A stretch of 64,000 bases of DNA, from assembly GCF_022968395.1 (NCBI RefSeq), contig NZ_JALJQZ010000011.1, positions 83,718 through 147,717 of the forward strand, given 5' to 3'. The notes under the pieces were generated by a model. The model made no database searches. It was not told where the DNA came from and saw only the letters and a program-made list of their open reading frames with translations. Each line of letters opens with the position of its first letter. Position 1 is the first letter of the stretch. The stretch comes from Affinirhizobium lemnae. GTDB lineage: Bacteria > Pseudomonadota > Alphaproteobacteria > Rhizobiales > Rhizobiaceae. Made by a program: the position numbers and the translations under genes. Positions 1-8,349 of this stretch are shown in pieces.

Positions 1-712
1 CCTCGACTGCGCCGACATGGGCCTTTAACCGGTCGACCTCCTCCCGCAGATCGGCCTTGGTCGCAAGCAGTGCGACCTCTGCGTAAAGCCGCTCACGCTC
101 CAGCCCGCCATTGCCATCGAGGAGGCTTCCGACTTGAGCTGCCAGGCGCCGGGCGATCTCCTCCGGTGAGCGGGAAGGATCCGACTCTATCACCGTCGTC
201 AGGCGCGCGATTGTCTCCAAATGCTGGCGCAAAACCAAGGCAAGCGCATTTCCCTCATGGATCCGCATGGATACCAGATCGGAGAGAGCTGTTTCCAACC
301 CTTCGAGAATGTCCTGATCCCTGATCTCGAGGGCTGCTGGGTCTTCACCTGCTTCCCGGATATCAACAAGTCCACGAATAGAAAGAACGGTGTCGAGCTT
401 GAGCGGTGCGCTATCGACCAGGCCTCCCAACTCTTCTCGAAGTTTGAGAACGGCTTCCAGAGCATCGCGGTTGAGGACAGCTTCCATTCTCGATTCGGCC
501 ACGGAAACGGTCAGCGTCGCCTGAATATTCCCACGGCTCAGGTGCTTCGAGGCACGTGCCTTGATTTGACTTTCCATGGCTTCGAAACCTGGCGGCAGAC
601 GCAGACGGAAGTCGAGCCCCTTGCCATTGACGGAACGCAACTCCCAGACCCAACGAAAGCGACCGTTGGTGCCCTCGCAGCGGGCAAATCCTGTCATGGA
701 TTGTACATTCAT
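1..712 (-). CDS. YicC family protein (partial, C-terminus beyond left edge)
   Basis: The protein starts MNVQSMTGFAR and continues with RSVNGKGLDFRLRLP and LSRGNIQATLTV, the typical N-terminal YicC domain. It reads on to DGNGGLERERLYAEVALL in the DUF1732 C-terminal part. No stop is met before base 1, so roughly the last 50-60 residues are missing. YicC proteins are stress-related endoribonucleases in bacteria (family knowledge). An ATG four bases further in (708) hits a stop at once, which fixes the start at 712. It lies downstream of mltG on the same strand, with a terminator-like hairpin between, so it may have its own promoter in 713-760. Confidence 0.85.
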   Translation of the reverse strand, partial: MNVQSMTGFARCEGTNGRFRWVWELRSVNGKGLDFRLRLPPGFEAMESQIKARASKHLSRGNIQATLTVSVAESRMEAVLNRDALEAVLKLREELGGLVDSAPLKLDTVLSIRGLVDIREAGEDPAALEIRDQDILEGLETALSDLVSMRIHEGNALALVLRQHLETIARLTTVIESDPSRSPEEIARRLAAQVGSLLDGNGGLERERLYAEVALLATKADLREEVDRLKAHVGAVE

Positions 713-759
713 TAGCTGGCCTCAGAATTCATGCAGCAACCGGAACCGGCTACTTCGAT

Positions 760-785
760 AAAGAAAAGCGCCGCCGGAGCGACGC
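760..785 (-). terminator. intrinsic terminator after mltG
   Basis: Read on the minus strand, GCGTCGC and GCGGCGC form a 7-bp stem (one T-G wobble) around a TCCG loop. TTTTCTTT follows at once. It lies 26 bases past the mltG stop. Confidence 0.6.
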
Positions 786-810
786 CTCGAATTTGTTATG
801 TGAAATCGCG

Positions 811-2016
811 TCAGTTGCCCTTCGGCGGCTTCTCGGCATCGGCACCGCCTGGTGAACCGCCGTTGAGCGTATCACCCGAGGCGTTGGCCCGTTCGGCCTC
901 GATCTTGCGCCAACGCCGCACATTGGCATTGTGTTCCTCCAGCGTGGCTGCGAAGGCGTGACCTCCTGTGCCGTCTGCTACGAAATAAAGGTCATTGGTT
1001 CGCCAAGGATTGGCAACTGCCTCCAGGGCTGCCCGACCGGGATTTGCAATCGGCGTCGGGGGAAGCCCCTTGATCTGATAGGTGTTGAACGGCGTCACCT
1101 TGTCGATATCGGAGCGCATGATAGGACGATCTGGAGGACGGCCAGCGCCACCAAACAGGCCATAGAGGATTGTAGGGTCGGATTGCAGGCGCATCCCCTT
1201 GTTCAAACGGTTCATGAAGACCGAAGCGACATGAGCGCGCTCATCGTCCTTACCAGTCTCCTTTTCCACGATTGAGGCGAGCGTCACGAATTCCTGCTTC
1301 GTCTTGATCGGAAGGTCCGGATCGCGCTTTGCCCAGATCTGATCTATCAACTTGTCTTGTGCCGCGCGCATCTGGGCGAGAATTTCGCCACGCGTCGTTC
1401 CGCGCGAAAACTTGTAGGTATCCGGACGAAGGCTTCCTTCCGGCGGCAGTTCGTTGGGCACCGGCCCCTCCAGAACCGGGTCGTCTGCCAGGCGTTTGAC
1501 CATCTGCTGAACGGTCAACCCTTCCGGCATGGAGACCGAATAGAGAATGGACTTGCCAGATTCCAGCAGCAGGGCAATGTCCTTCATCGACATTCCCGCC
1601 TTGATCTCATATTCACCCGCCTTCAGCGTCTGCTCCTTCCGGAGATAGCTGGCCGTCATATAACGGAAGACACGGGCATCGGACACGATACCGTTGCGTT
1701 CGAGCATCTGCGAAATCTGGGCGAGACCTGCACCATCCGGCACGACGAAATGCGTGTTCGTGGCAAGCGGTCCAGGTTGTTGATAAGCGGATATGACGTA
1801 ATAGAACGCGGCGACGGCCACAACACTGACGAGAACGATCAAAGTCATCAGAAAATTCAGAAAGATGACCAGCTGGCTTCTTGCCTTGCGGGAACGGCGC
1901 GGCGGTTCTGGCACCCGCTCCGGCTTGAGAGCCTCGTTCGGTGACTTTGGCACGAAAGGGCCGGAGCCGCCGCTGTTTCCCGAATTCGGTTCGCTTGTGC
2001 TGTTCGTATCGGTCAC
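811..2016 (-). CDS. mltG: endolytic murein transglycosylase MltG (YceG-like)
   Basis: This 401-residue protein has a disordered, Pro/Ser/Asn-rich cytoplasmic N-terminus (about 1-47) and one membrane segment (about 49-75). A YceG/MltG periplasmic domain follows, including a LysM-like part near VPDGAGLAQISQML. The catalytic glutamate is E251 in LASIVEKETG, matching the SIVEKET motif of the family. PDTYKFSRGT, LQSDPTILYGL and a C-terminal FVADGTGGHAFA are also typical. MltG cuts nascent glycan strands near the inner membrane and sets their length (family knowledge). The gene lies 110 bases downstream of fabF on the same strand, the order usual in Hyphomicrobiales. The last 30 residues are low-complexity and polar. 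Confidence 0.93.
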   Translation of the reverse strand: MTDTNSTSEPNSGNSGGSGPFVPKSPNEALKPERVPEPPRRSRKARSQLVIFLNFLMTLIVLVSVVAVAAFYYVISAYQQPGPLATNTHFVVPDGAGLAQISQMLERNGIVSDARVFRYMTASYLRKEQTLKAGEYEIKAGMSMKDIALLLESGKSILYSVSMPEGLTVQQMVKRLADDPVLEGPVPNELPPEGSLRPDTYKFSRGTTRGEILAQMRAAQDKLIDQIWAKRDPDLPIKTKQEFVTLASIVEKETGKDDERAHVASVFMNRLNKGMRLQSDPTILYGLFGGAGRPPDRPIMRSDIDKVTPFNTYQIKGLPPTPIANPGRAALEAVANPWRTNDLYFVADGTGGHAFAATLEEHNANVRRWRKIEAERANASGDTLNGGSPGGADAEKPPKGN

Positions 2017-2126
2017 CGCTACTCCTTAAATCAGCTCAACAATGCCGGTCTGTGACCAAGCAATGCGGCGAAAACAGGGATTGTAAGCGGGAACCGGTCA
2101 ATCACAATATGGCTCCCACTTCGAAA

Positions 2127-3389
2127 TCAGCCTTCGTAGCGCCGCAAAACCAGCGATGCGTTTGTGCCACCGAAGCCGAAGGAGTTGGAGAGTGCTACGT
2201 TGATCTCACGCTTGCGTGCGACATGCGGTACCAGATCGATACCCGTTTCTACGTCCGGATTGTCCAGATTGAGCGTTGGCGGCGCGATGTTGTCCCGGAT
2301 CGCCAACGTCGAGAAAATCGCTTCGATTGCCCCGGCTGCACCGAGCAGATGACCGACCGCTGACTTGGTTGAAGACATGGAAATCTTCGAGGCCGCATTA
2401 CCCACCAGCCGCTCCACCGCGCCAAGCTCGATAGTATCGGCCATGGTCGATGTCCCATGCGCATTAATATAATCGAGCTCGGAGGCGCTGATGCCTGCTC
2501 GCTTCAAGGCAGCTGTCATGCAGCGGAAGGCGCCGTCTCCGTCTTCCGAAGGTGCGGTGATATGGAAGGCATCGCCGGACAGACCATAACCGACCACTTC
2601 GGCGTAGATCTTGGCGCCGCGCGCCTTGGCATGCTCCAACTCTTCAAGCACGACGATACCTGCGCCCTCACCCATGACGAAACCGTCACGGTCGCGATCA
2701 TAGGGACGTGAAGCCTTCTGCGGATTGTCATTGTGCTGAGTGGAGAGCGCCTTGCAGGCAGCGAAGCCAGCCAGCGAGATACGGCAGATAGGCGATTCTG
2801 CACCACCAGCTACCATGACATCCGCGTCACCAAGAGCGATAAGCCGCGCGGCATCACCGATGGCGTGCGCGCCTGTCGAGCAGGCGGTGACGACGGCGTG
2901 GTTTGGACCACGCAGTTTGTGCTTTATCGATACCTGACCAGAAACGAGGTTGATCAGGCGACCTGGAATAAAGAAGGGCGAGATACGGCGTGGGCCCTTG
3001 TCGCGCAGAGTATAGCCTGCTTCGACAATACCTTCGAGGCCACCAATGCCGGAACCGATCAGAACGCCCGTGGCGCACTGGTCATCATCTGTTTTAGGAT
3101 GCCAACCTGCATCCGCCAGAGCCATGTCTGCAGCCGCCACACCGTAAACGATGAACGGGTCGACCTTACGCTGTTCCTTGGGCTCCATCCAGTCATCCGG
3201 ATTGAAGGCACCCTCGATAGAAGGATCTGTAGGAATACGGCAAGCAATCTTTGCGGGGAGATCTTCAACCTCAAACTCTGTAACCAACCGCGCCGCGTTC
3301 TGACCGGCAATCAGCCTGGACCAGCTGATTTCCGTACCGCAGCCGAGAGGAGATACCATACCGGTACCGGTAATAACGACACGCCTCAT
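2127..3389 (-). CDS. fabF: 3-oxoacyl-[acyl-carrier-protein] synthase II (KAS II)
   Basis: FabF elongates acyl-ACP by condensation with malonyl-ACP in type II fatty acid synthesis. The 420-residue protein begins MRRVVITGTGMVSPLG. The active-site cysteine is C170 in VTACSTGAH, and the two catalytic histidines are H311 (NAHGTST) and H347 (VGHLLGAAG), with K342 beside the latter. The C-terminal SFGFGGTNASLVL motif is intact. I chose the ATG at 3389 because family members begin at MRRVV. An in-frame GTG at 3401 would add only four residues. It sits downstream of acpP, with a terminator-like hairpin in the gap, and ahead of mltG. Confidence 0.95.
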   Translation of the reverse strand: MRRVVITGTGMVSPLGCGTEISWSRLIAGQNAARLVTEFEVEDLPAKIACRIPTDPSIEGAFNPDDWMEPKEQRKVDPFIVYGVAAADMALADAGWHPKTDDDQCATGVLIGSGIGGLEGIVEAGYTLRDKGPRRISPFFIPGRLINLVSGQVSIKHKLRGPNHAVVTACSTGAHAIGDAARLIALGDADVMVAGGAESPICRISLAGFAACKALSTQHNDNPQKASRPYDRDRDGFVMGEGAGIVVLEELEHAKARGAKIYAEVVGYGLSGDAFHITAPSEDGDGAFRCMTAALKRAGISASELDYINAHGTSTMADTIELGAVERLVGNAASKISMSSTKSAVGHLLGAAGAIEAIFSTLAIRDNIAPPTLNLDNPDVETGIDLVPHVARKREINVALSNSFGFGGTNASLVLRRYEG

Positions 3390-3432
3390 GCCAGCGCCCA
3401 CCCGCCAAGAATTGATGATGTCATATGACTGA

Positions 3433-3457
3433 AACGGCCCGAACTTGCCGGGCCGTT
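3433..3457 (-). terminator. attenuating hairpin between acpP and fabF
   Basis: On the minus strand AACGGCCCG and CGGGCCGTT form a perfect 9-bp stem with a 7-base loop, followed by only two further T residues. It sits 46 bases after the acpP stop and 44 before the fabF ATG. A second small palindrome (CGCCC-TAA-GGGCG) lies at 3468-3480. The short T-tract suggests partial termination or an mRNA 3'-end stabiliser rather than a full stop. Confidence 0.5.
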
Positions 3458-3502
3458 GAAGAGCGACCGCCCTAAGGGCGTGCCCCAGTTATCGAGTTCA
3501 GA

Positions 3503-3739
3503 TCAGGCCTGGGCCTTTTCGATGAACTTCACGGCATCGCCGACGGTCAGGATGGAGTCAGCAGCGTCATCCGGAATTTCAACGCCGAACTCTTCTTCAA
3601 AAGCCATGACCAGTTCGACGGTGTCGAGGGAGTCAGCGCCCAGATCGTCGATGAAGCTCGCACCTTCGACAACCTTATCGGCATCGACGCCGAGATGATC
3701 AATGACAATTTTCTTAACGCGCTCTGCGATATCGCTCAT
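3503..3739 (-). CDS. acpP: acyl carrier protein
   Basis: ACP carries the growing acyl chain on a phosphopantetheine arm in the cytoplasm. At 78 residues it has the usual length. The [10 protein letters not shown] motif gives S37 as the prosthetic group site, and the composition is strongly acidic. AcpS, encoded at 53821-54246 in this window, would load the arm. It lies between fabG (290-base gap, probably with its own promoter) and fabF, the standard fab order of the group. Confidence 0.97.
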   Translation of the reverse strand: MSDIAERVKKIVIDHLGVDADKVVEGASFIDDLGADSLDTVELVMAFEEEFGVEIPDDAADSILTVGDAVKFIEKAQA

Positions 3740-4029
3740 GTCGGTTTCCTCGACCTTTATCTTTTCGGACCGCCCTCACGGCAGCCGTACCCTGTTGGAA
3801 CCCTTGGCCGTCTTTTGCAGAACGGCTCCCGGGCAAACTCGCTCGACCCGAAGCTAGACTGCGACCTTGTCATGCGTCAATCGCACCGAGGAGGTCCGCA
3901 TTCGGAGTGACTGTAGCCAGTCATTGGCCCGCTTAACACGGTTTCACCGCGCCGCAAAGTCAGAAAATGACCGCTTTTGCCGCTGCCAACAGCCAAAACT
4001 GTGTGCAGGAGCAAAGGAAGGCAAGCTCT

Positions 4030-4767
4030 TCAGATCATTGCCATGCCGCCGTTCACGTGCAGGGTCTGACCCGTTACGTATCCGGCTTCGTTCGAAGCAA
4101 GGTAGACAACAGCCGTAGCGATGTCGGCGCCGATGCCCATACGCTTCATGGGGATGACGCCCAGAATGGCTTCTTTCTGCTTGTCATTGAGCTTTCCGGT
4201 CATCGCACTTTCGATGAAGCCGGGAGCAATGCAGTTGACCGTTACGTTACGGGTGGCGATTTCCTGAGCCAGCGACTTCGAAAAACCGATCATCCCTGCC
4301 TTGGACGCGCAATAGTTTGCCTGACCGGGATTTCCGGTCACGCCAACGACCGACGTGATGTTGATGATGCGGCCGAAGCGCCGGCGCATCATGGGATGCG
4401 TCAGTTCGCGAGTCAGACGGAATGTGGAGGTCAGGTTGACTTCCAGGACATTGTCCCAGTCCTCATCGCTCATGCGTACGAACAGGCCATCCTTGGTGAT
4501 ACCGGCATTGTTGACGAGAATGTCCACGCCGGCCAACTCGGCTTCAGCCTTTTCACCGAGCGCCTTGACGGCATCACGGTCGCCGAGATTTGCCGGGAAC
4601 ACATGGGCGCGCTCGCCAAGCTCGGCTGCCAGGGCTTCCAGCTTCTCGGCGCGCGTTCCGTGCAGACCAACGATGGCGCCCTGCGCATGAAGGGCACGGG
4701 CGATCTCTTCGCCAATACCGCCCGTCGCACCCGTCACAAGAGCCTTGCGGCCAGTCAGATCAAACAT
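4030..4767 (-). CDS. fabG: 3-oxoacyl-[acyl-carrier-protein] reductase
   Basis: FabG reduces 3-oxoacyl-ACP with NADPH, the first reductive step of fatty acid elongation. The 245-residue SDR fold shows the cofactor loop GATGGIGE (13-20), NNAG at 86-89, and the catalytic triad S139, Y152 and K156 (ITSV, YCASK). The C-terminus GQTLHVNGGMAMI is typical of FabG rather than other SDRs. Eighteen bases separate it from the fabD stop upstream, so fabD and fabG are likely cotranscribed. Confidence 0.95.
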   Translation of the reverse strand: MFDLTGRKALVTGATGGIGEEIARALHAQGAIVGLHGTRAEKLEALAAELGERAHVFPANLGDRDAVKALGEKAEAELAGVDILVNNAGITKDGLFVRMSDEDWDNVLEVNLTSTFRLTRELTHPMMRRRFGRIINITSVVGVTGNPGQANYCASKAGMIGFSKSLAQEIATRNVTVNCIAPGFIESAMTGKLNDKQKEAILGVIPMKRMGIGADIATAVVYLASNEAGYVTGQTLHVNGGMAMI

Positions 4768-4785
4768 GTTCGTAATCCTTCAAAA

Positions 4786-5730
4786 TCAGCCGAGCAGCGT
4801 CTTCAGCGCCGCATCAATATCAGCAGGTGTGTTGACGGCAATGCCTGTCACGTTCTTGTCGATGCGACGCGCCAGACCGGTCAAAACCTTGCCGGAGCCC
4901 AGCTCGTACAATGTGATCACGCCGTTCGCGCCAAACCATTCAACGGTTTCGCGCCAACGAACCTGTCCCGTAACCTGCGCGACAAGCAGCTTGACGATCT
5001 CGTCCGCATGCGTGACAGGGGCGGCGCGCACATTGGCGACGACCGGAACGACCGGATCCTGCTTGGCCACCTTGTCCAAGGCGTGAGCCATGGCGGTGGC
5101 GGCAGGCGCCATCAGATCGGAATGGAATGGCGCGGAGACAGGCAGCATGATGGCGCGCTTTGCGCCCTTTTCGGTTGCCAGAGCTGCGGCCTTCTCGACC
5201 GCAGCCTTGGAGCCGGAAATTACGAGCTGCCCACCGCCATTATCATTGGCAATCTGGCAGACACCCGCCGCCTTCGCCCCTTCGCATGCCGCCTGAACGT
5301 CAGCGTGTTCGAGACCGATGATGGCAGCCATGGCACCCTCGCCCACCGGCACAGCAGACTGCATCGCGTCGCCGCGAATGCGCAGCAGGCGCGCGGTATC
5401 GGCTATGGAAAACGTTCCGGCAGCCGCCAGGGCAGAGTATTCACCCAGCGAATGACCCGCCACATAGGAGATCTTGTCGGCGAGCTTCAGGCCACCGGCT
5501 TCCAGTACACGGATGACAGCCATGGAAACCGCCATCAAAGCGGGCTGGGCATTGGCCGTCAGCGTCAGTTGATCTTCCGGACCGTTCCACATGATATCGG
5601 AGAGTTTTTGACCAAGCGCGTCGTCAACTTCCTGAAAGACGGCGCGCGCTTCCGGAAATGCTTCGGCGAGATCCTTGCCCATGCCGACAGCCTGGCTGCC
5701 CTGACCGGGGAATGTGAAAGCAATGCTCAT
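4786..5730 (-). CDS. fabD: malonyl CoA-acyl carrier protein transacylase
   Basis: FabD moves malonyl from CoA to ACP, feeding fabF. The 314-residue protein begins MSIAFTFPGQGSQ. The nucleophile is S94 in the GHSLGE box, and the general base histidine lies in SAPFHSDLM near residue 200. It is the first gene of the minus-strand fab cluster. The divergent 227-base gap to the aldo/keto reductase should hold its promoter. Confidence 0.95.
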   Translation of the reverse strand: MSIAFTFPGQGSQAVGMGKDLAEAFPEARAVFQEVDDALGQKLSDIMWNGPEDQLTLTANAQPALMAVSMAVIRVLEAGGLKLADKISYVAGHSLGEYSALAAAGTFSIADTARLLRIRGDAMQSAVPVGEGAMAAIIGLEHADVQAACEGAKAAGVCQIANDNGGGQLVISGSKAAVEKAAALATEKGAKRAIMLPVSAPFHSDLMAPAATAMAHALDKVAKQDPVVPVVANVRAAPVTHADEIVKLLVAQVTGQVRWRETVEWFGANGVITLYELGSGKVLTGLARRIDKNVTGIAVNTPADIDAALKTLLG

Positions 5731-5957
5731 CGGGCCTGTATCCTTCCCTATTTTTGCCTTCCATTCACATTCTGGCCGAGCAAGTCAAGACTTTCGGCCA
5801 ATAGACGAGGCTTCGAGGTCAGGTAGGCCACACTTTATGAACGTCCGCGAGGAAGACGGCTTTCTCGAAGTTGCATTTTCGGGACGCGTCTTGCGTTGCC
5901 CGAGAAGCGGCCTACATTGCAGCCGCCCTCCCATCATGCCCACCATGGATACACCTT

Positions 5958-7001
5958 ATGAAATTCAAGAAACTTGGACGAACCGACATTTCCGTTTCGG
6001 AAATCTGCCTCGGAACGATGACCTGGGGCTCGCAGAACAGCGAAGTCGAAGCATTCGAGCAAATGGACTACGCGCTCGACCATCAGGTCAATTTCTTTGA
6101 CACGGCCGAACTCTATCCCACCACGCCCCTCTCTGCCGAGACCTATGCCGATACCGAGCGCATGATTGGCAACTGGTTCGAGAAGACCGGCAAGAGAGAC
6201 AAGGTCGTTCTTGCAACGAAGGTCGCCGGTGCGGGACGCCCTTATATTCGCGGCGGTGCACCGATTACGGCGCAAGCCATACAGGATGCCGTGGATGCAA
6301 GCCTTCAGCGCCTGAAGACCGACTACATCGATCTCTACCAGATCCACTGGCCGAATCGTGGCAGCTACCACTTCCGTGCCAACTGGGGTTACGATCCCTT
6401 CAAACAGGACAAATCGCAGACACTGGCTGAGATCGAAGAAAAGCTGGATGTGCTGGACGCGTGCGTGAAGGCGGGCAAGATCCGCGCCATCGGTCTTTCC
6501 AACGAAACGACCTGGGGAACGCAGAAATTCCTCTCGCTTGCCGAAGAGAAGGGCCTGCCGCGCGTTGCCACTATCCAGAATGAGTACAGCCTGCTGTGCA
6601 GACATTTCGATCTGGACCTCGCAGAGCTTTCCCATCATGAAGATGTGGGCCTTCTGGCCTATTCGCCGCTCGCAGGCGGCATTCTTTCCGGCAAGTATCT
6701 CTCCGGTGAAAAGCCAGCCGGTTCACGCGGCGCCATCAATGGCGATATCGGCGGGCGTCTTGTCCAGCACCAGCAGGCGGCAACGCAGGCCTATGTGGAT
6801 CTGGCGGCCAAGCACGGGATCGATCCTTCGCAACTGGCACTGGCCTTCTGCCTCACCCGCCCCTTCATGGCGTCAGCGATCATCGGGGCGACCGCGATGG
6901 AGCAGCTGAAGATCAATATCGGCGCGGCTGACATCACATTGTCTGACGAGATCCTGCGGGAGATCAACAAGATCCACCGTCAGTATCCAATGCCGATCTG
7001 A
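5958..7001 (+). CDS. aldo/keto reductase
   Basis: The protein of 347 residues begins MKFKKLGRTDISVSEICLGT, the usual opening of NADPH-dependent aldo/keto reductases of the YajO/Tas type. Catalytic elements are visible: NFFDTAELYP (Asp and Tyr), LATKV (Lys) and YQIHWPN (His). IIGATAMEQLKINI near the C-terminus is the phosphate-binding end of the barrel. The open frame extends upstream to 5871, but the ATG at 5958 matches family starts. Substrate cannot be told from sequence. It stands alone and is followed by a clear terminator. Confidence 0.9.
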   Translation: MKFKKLGRTDISVSEICLGTMTWGSQNSEVEAFEQMDYALDHQVNFFDTAELYPTTPLSAETYADTERMIGNWFEKTGKRDKVVLATKVAGAGRPYIRGGAPITAQAIQDAVDASLQRLKTDYIDLYQIHWPNRGSYHFRANWGYDPFKQDKSQTLAEIEEKLDVLDACVKAGKIRAIGLSNETTWGTQKFLSLAEEKGLPRVATIQNEYSLLCRHFDLDLAELSHHEDVGLLAYSPLAGGILSGKYLSGEKPAGSRGAINGDIGGRLVQHQQAATQAYVDLAAKHGIDPSQLALAFCLTRPFMASAIIGATAMEQLKINIGAADITLSDEILREINKIHRQYPMPI

Positions 7002-7026
7002 CAACAAGCCTGTGATGCGAACTCTG

Positions 7027-7053
7027 CGGCAGCCTTCTCAGCGGCTGCCGTTT
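7027..7053 (+). terminator. intrinsic terminator after the aldo/keto reductase
   Basis: CGGCAGCC and GGCTGCCG form a perfect 8-bp stem with an 8-base loop and are followed by TTT. It begins 25 bases after the stop codon. Confidence 0.6.
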
Positions 7054-7182
7054 CACTGAATGCTAACCTAGTCCCGTAGTGTTGCTGGATCGTCTCAAGC
7101 CCTGATTGTAAGCTGAAGCAAGCACCTCAGCGCGAAGCGTCATAAGGCTGCGGTATCGATCTCGTCCGGGGAGCAGGCATTC

Positions 7183-8064
7183 ATGAGCACGATCAGCGGC
7201 TTCTTTCGCAGCCCGAATGCAGCGCGCGACATCGATCTGCTGTTTTCAACGCCCAAATCCGTCAGTAGCACCACATATGCAGGCAATCGTCCGCCTGCCG
7301 TGCCCGCTGACAACGAGCCGAATGCCAGCCAGCGTGCACTCTCCCGAATCATCGAGATCATCACTCTCAATTCCTCCGAAGCGCAGGACAAGGCGACCAT
7401 GGAGGAACAGTTAGGCTATGTCACCGCTGGCACCGGTGGCGAGGGTGACGACACGCTGACGGTCACGGGTCGCGGCATCACCAACATAGATGCAGGTGCA
7501 GGCAATGACAGCCTTATCCTCAAGAGTGACTCCATTTCGGGCATTCGCACCGCCAGCGGCGATGACAGCATCAAGGCCGCAGGTGCCTTTGTCGGATCGA
7601 TCGACGGCGGCGACGGCAATGACGATATTCAGATCAAGGCAAAACTCGCCCTCGACCTCCTTGGCGGAGCTGGCGATGATACGATGAAGGTCGCAGCAGA
7701 CACGATCCGCAATCTGGATGCCGGGGACGGCAACGACAATCTGGTTCTGGAAGGCAACCGGATCTTTGCCCGGGGCGGCCTGGGTAATGACACTGTCAGC
7801 ATCAACGCTACCGGCACCGATTCCTTGATCGAGTATGGGTTTGGTCGAGGTGACGGACAGGACACCGTTCGCAGCACATCAGGTCTAGCCATCGCACTGG
7901 GAAGCCTCACGGCAAATGACCTGGACATCTCGGTTGCCGGAAACACCCTGACCGCATCCATCAAGGGCAGCGAGGATCGCATCACCATCACGCTGGACGG
8001 CAAGACGACCGCCAGTTTCAGCTTTGCCGTCAAGGACGGACAGACGATGCTGCGGATAAACTGA
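7183..8064 (+). CDS. orphan RTX-like repeat protein
   Basis: The protein has 293 residues and no signal peptide. Residues 1-80 are unlike anything I recognise. From 86 to 205 there are seven turns of the GGxGxD type (GGEGDD, AGAGND, ASGDD, GGDGND, GGAGDD, AGDGND, GGLGND) spaced about 18-19 residues apart, twice the normal RTX nonapeptide period. GYGFGRGDGQDTV-like sequence (218-229) and LTANDLDISVAGNTLTASI (242-260) resemble the region after RTX repeats in hemolysin-type proteins. Such repeats bind Ca2+ and fold outside the cell after type I secretion (family knowledge). No secretion genes are nearby. The start has a good GGGGAG ribosome site 9 bases upstream. Confidence 0.75.
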   Translation: MSTISGFFRSPNAARDIDLLFSTPKSVSSTTYAGNRPPAVPADNEPNASQRALSRIIEIITLNSSEAQDKATMEEQLGYVTAGTGGEGDDTLTVTGRGITNIDAGAGNDSLILKSDSISGIRTASGDDSIKAAGAFVGSIDGGDGNDDIQIKAKLALDLLGGAGDDTMKVAADTIRNLDAGDGNDNLVLEGNRIFARGGLGNDTVSINATGTDSLIEYGFGRGDGQDTVRSTSGLAIALGSLTANDLDISVAGNTLTASIKGSEDRITITLDGKTTASFSFAVKDGQTMLRIN

Positions 8065-8095
8065 TCCGGCAAAACCGGTAAATTCTCCCGATGGC

Positions 8096-8123
8096 TTGCA
8101 TTCGTGCGAAATGAGGGTATAAG
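8096..8123 (+). promoter_or_regulatory. possible sigma-70-type promoter for the rpsF operon
   Basis: TTGCAT (8096-8101) and TATAAG (8118-8123) are separated by 16 bases and lie about 230 bases ahead of rpsF. The -10 box overlaps the terminator-like stem at 8121-8151, so the two readings compete. This is a pattern guess only. Confidence 0.3.
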
Positions 8124-8151
8124 ACCGGCTGTTCGAAATGCCCGGTCTTTT
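8121..8151 (+). terminator. hairpin with T-tract between the RTX-like gene and rpsF
   Basis: AAGACCGG and CCGGTCTT form an 8-bp stem with a 13-base loop, ending in TTTT. It lies 57 bases after the RTX-like gene and may terminate it, or act as an early attenuator if transcription of rpsF starts upstream. Confidence 0.45.
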
Positions 8152-8166
8152 GGCTGGTGGCTGAAC

Positions 8167-8219
8167 GGAGGGCCGGTTTCGCAAATCGAACCGTTGGAAC
8201 CACAAGGGTTCCGGCCTCC
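8167..8219 (+). promoter_or_regulatory. three-way-junction RNA in the rpsF leader
   Basis: The 53 bases can fold completely. P1 pairs 8167-8174 (GGAGGGCC, one bulged G) with 8213-8219 (GGCCTCC). P2 pairs 8175-8181 (GGTTTCG, one bulged T) with 8187-8192 (CGAACC) around CAAAT. P3 pairs 8196-8201 (GGAACC) with 8207-8212 (GGTTCC) around ACAAG. Only GTT is left unpaired at the junction. S6 and S18 autoregulate through leader RNA in several bacteria (established), but I cannot match this fold to the known rpsF motif. It lies 130 bases ahead of the rpsF start. Confidence 0.5.
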
Positions 8220-8349
8220 CGTGTCTCCGCTCTCGACCGTCTCGATCGTAACGCTTTTCTTGCTTGGGCTTTTGCTCTTTCCAAGACCAGTCGTTGAGGC
8301 TTAGCCGCCGATTACCGGGCCAAGACAACCGCAAGAAAGGCAAGCTACA

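Noticed and set aside
3967..5826. A 619-codon open frame on the plus strand
   Set aside because: It is antisense to fabG and fabD, whose products are unmistakable. It shows no family motif and is a by-product of GC-rich codon bias.
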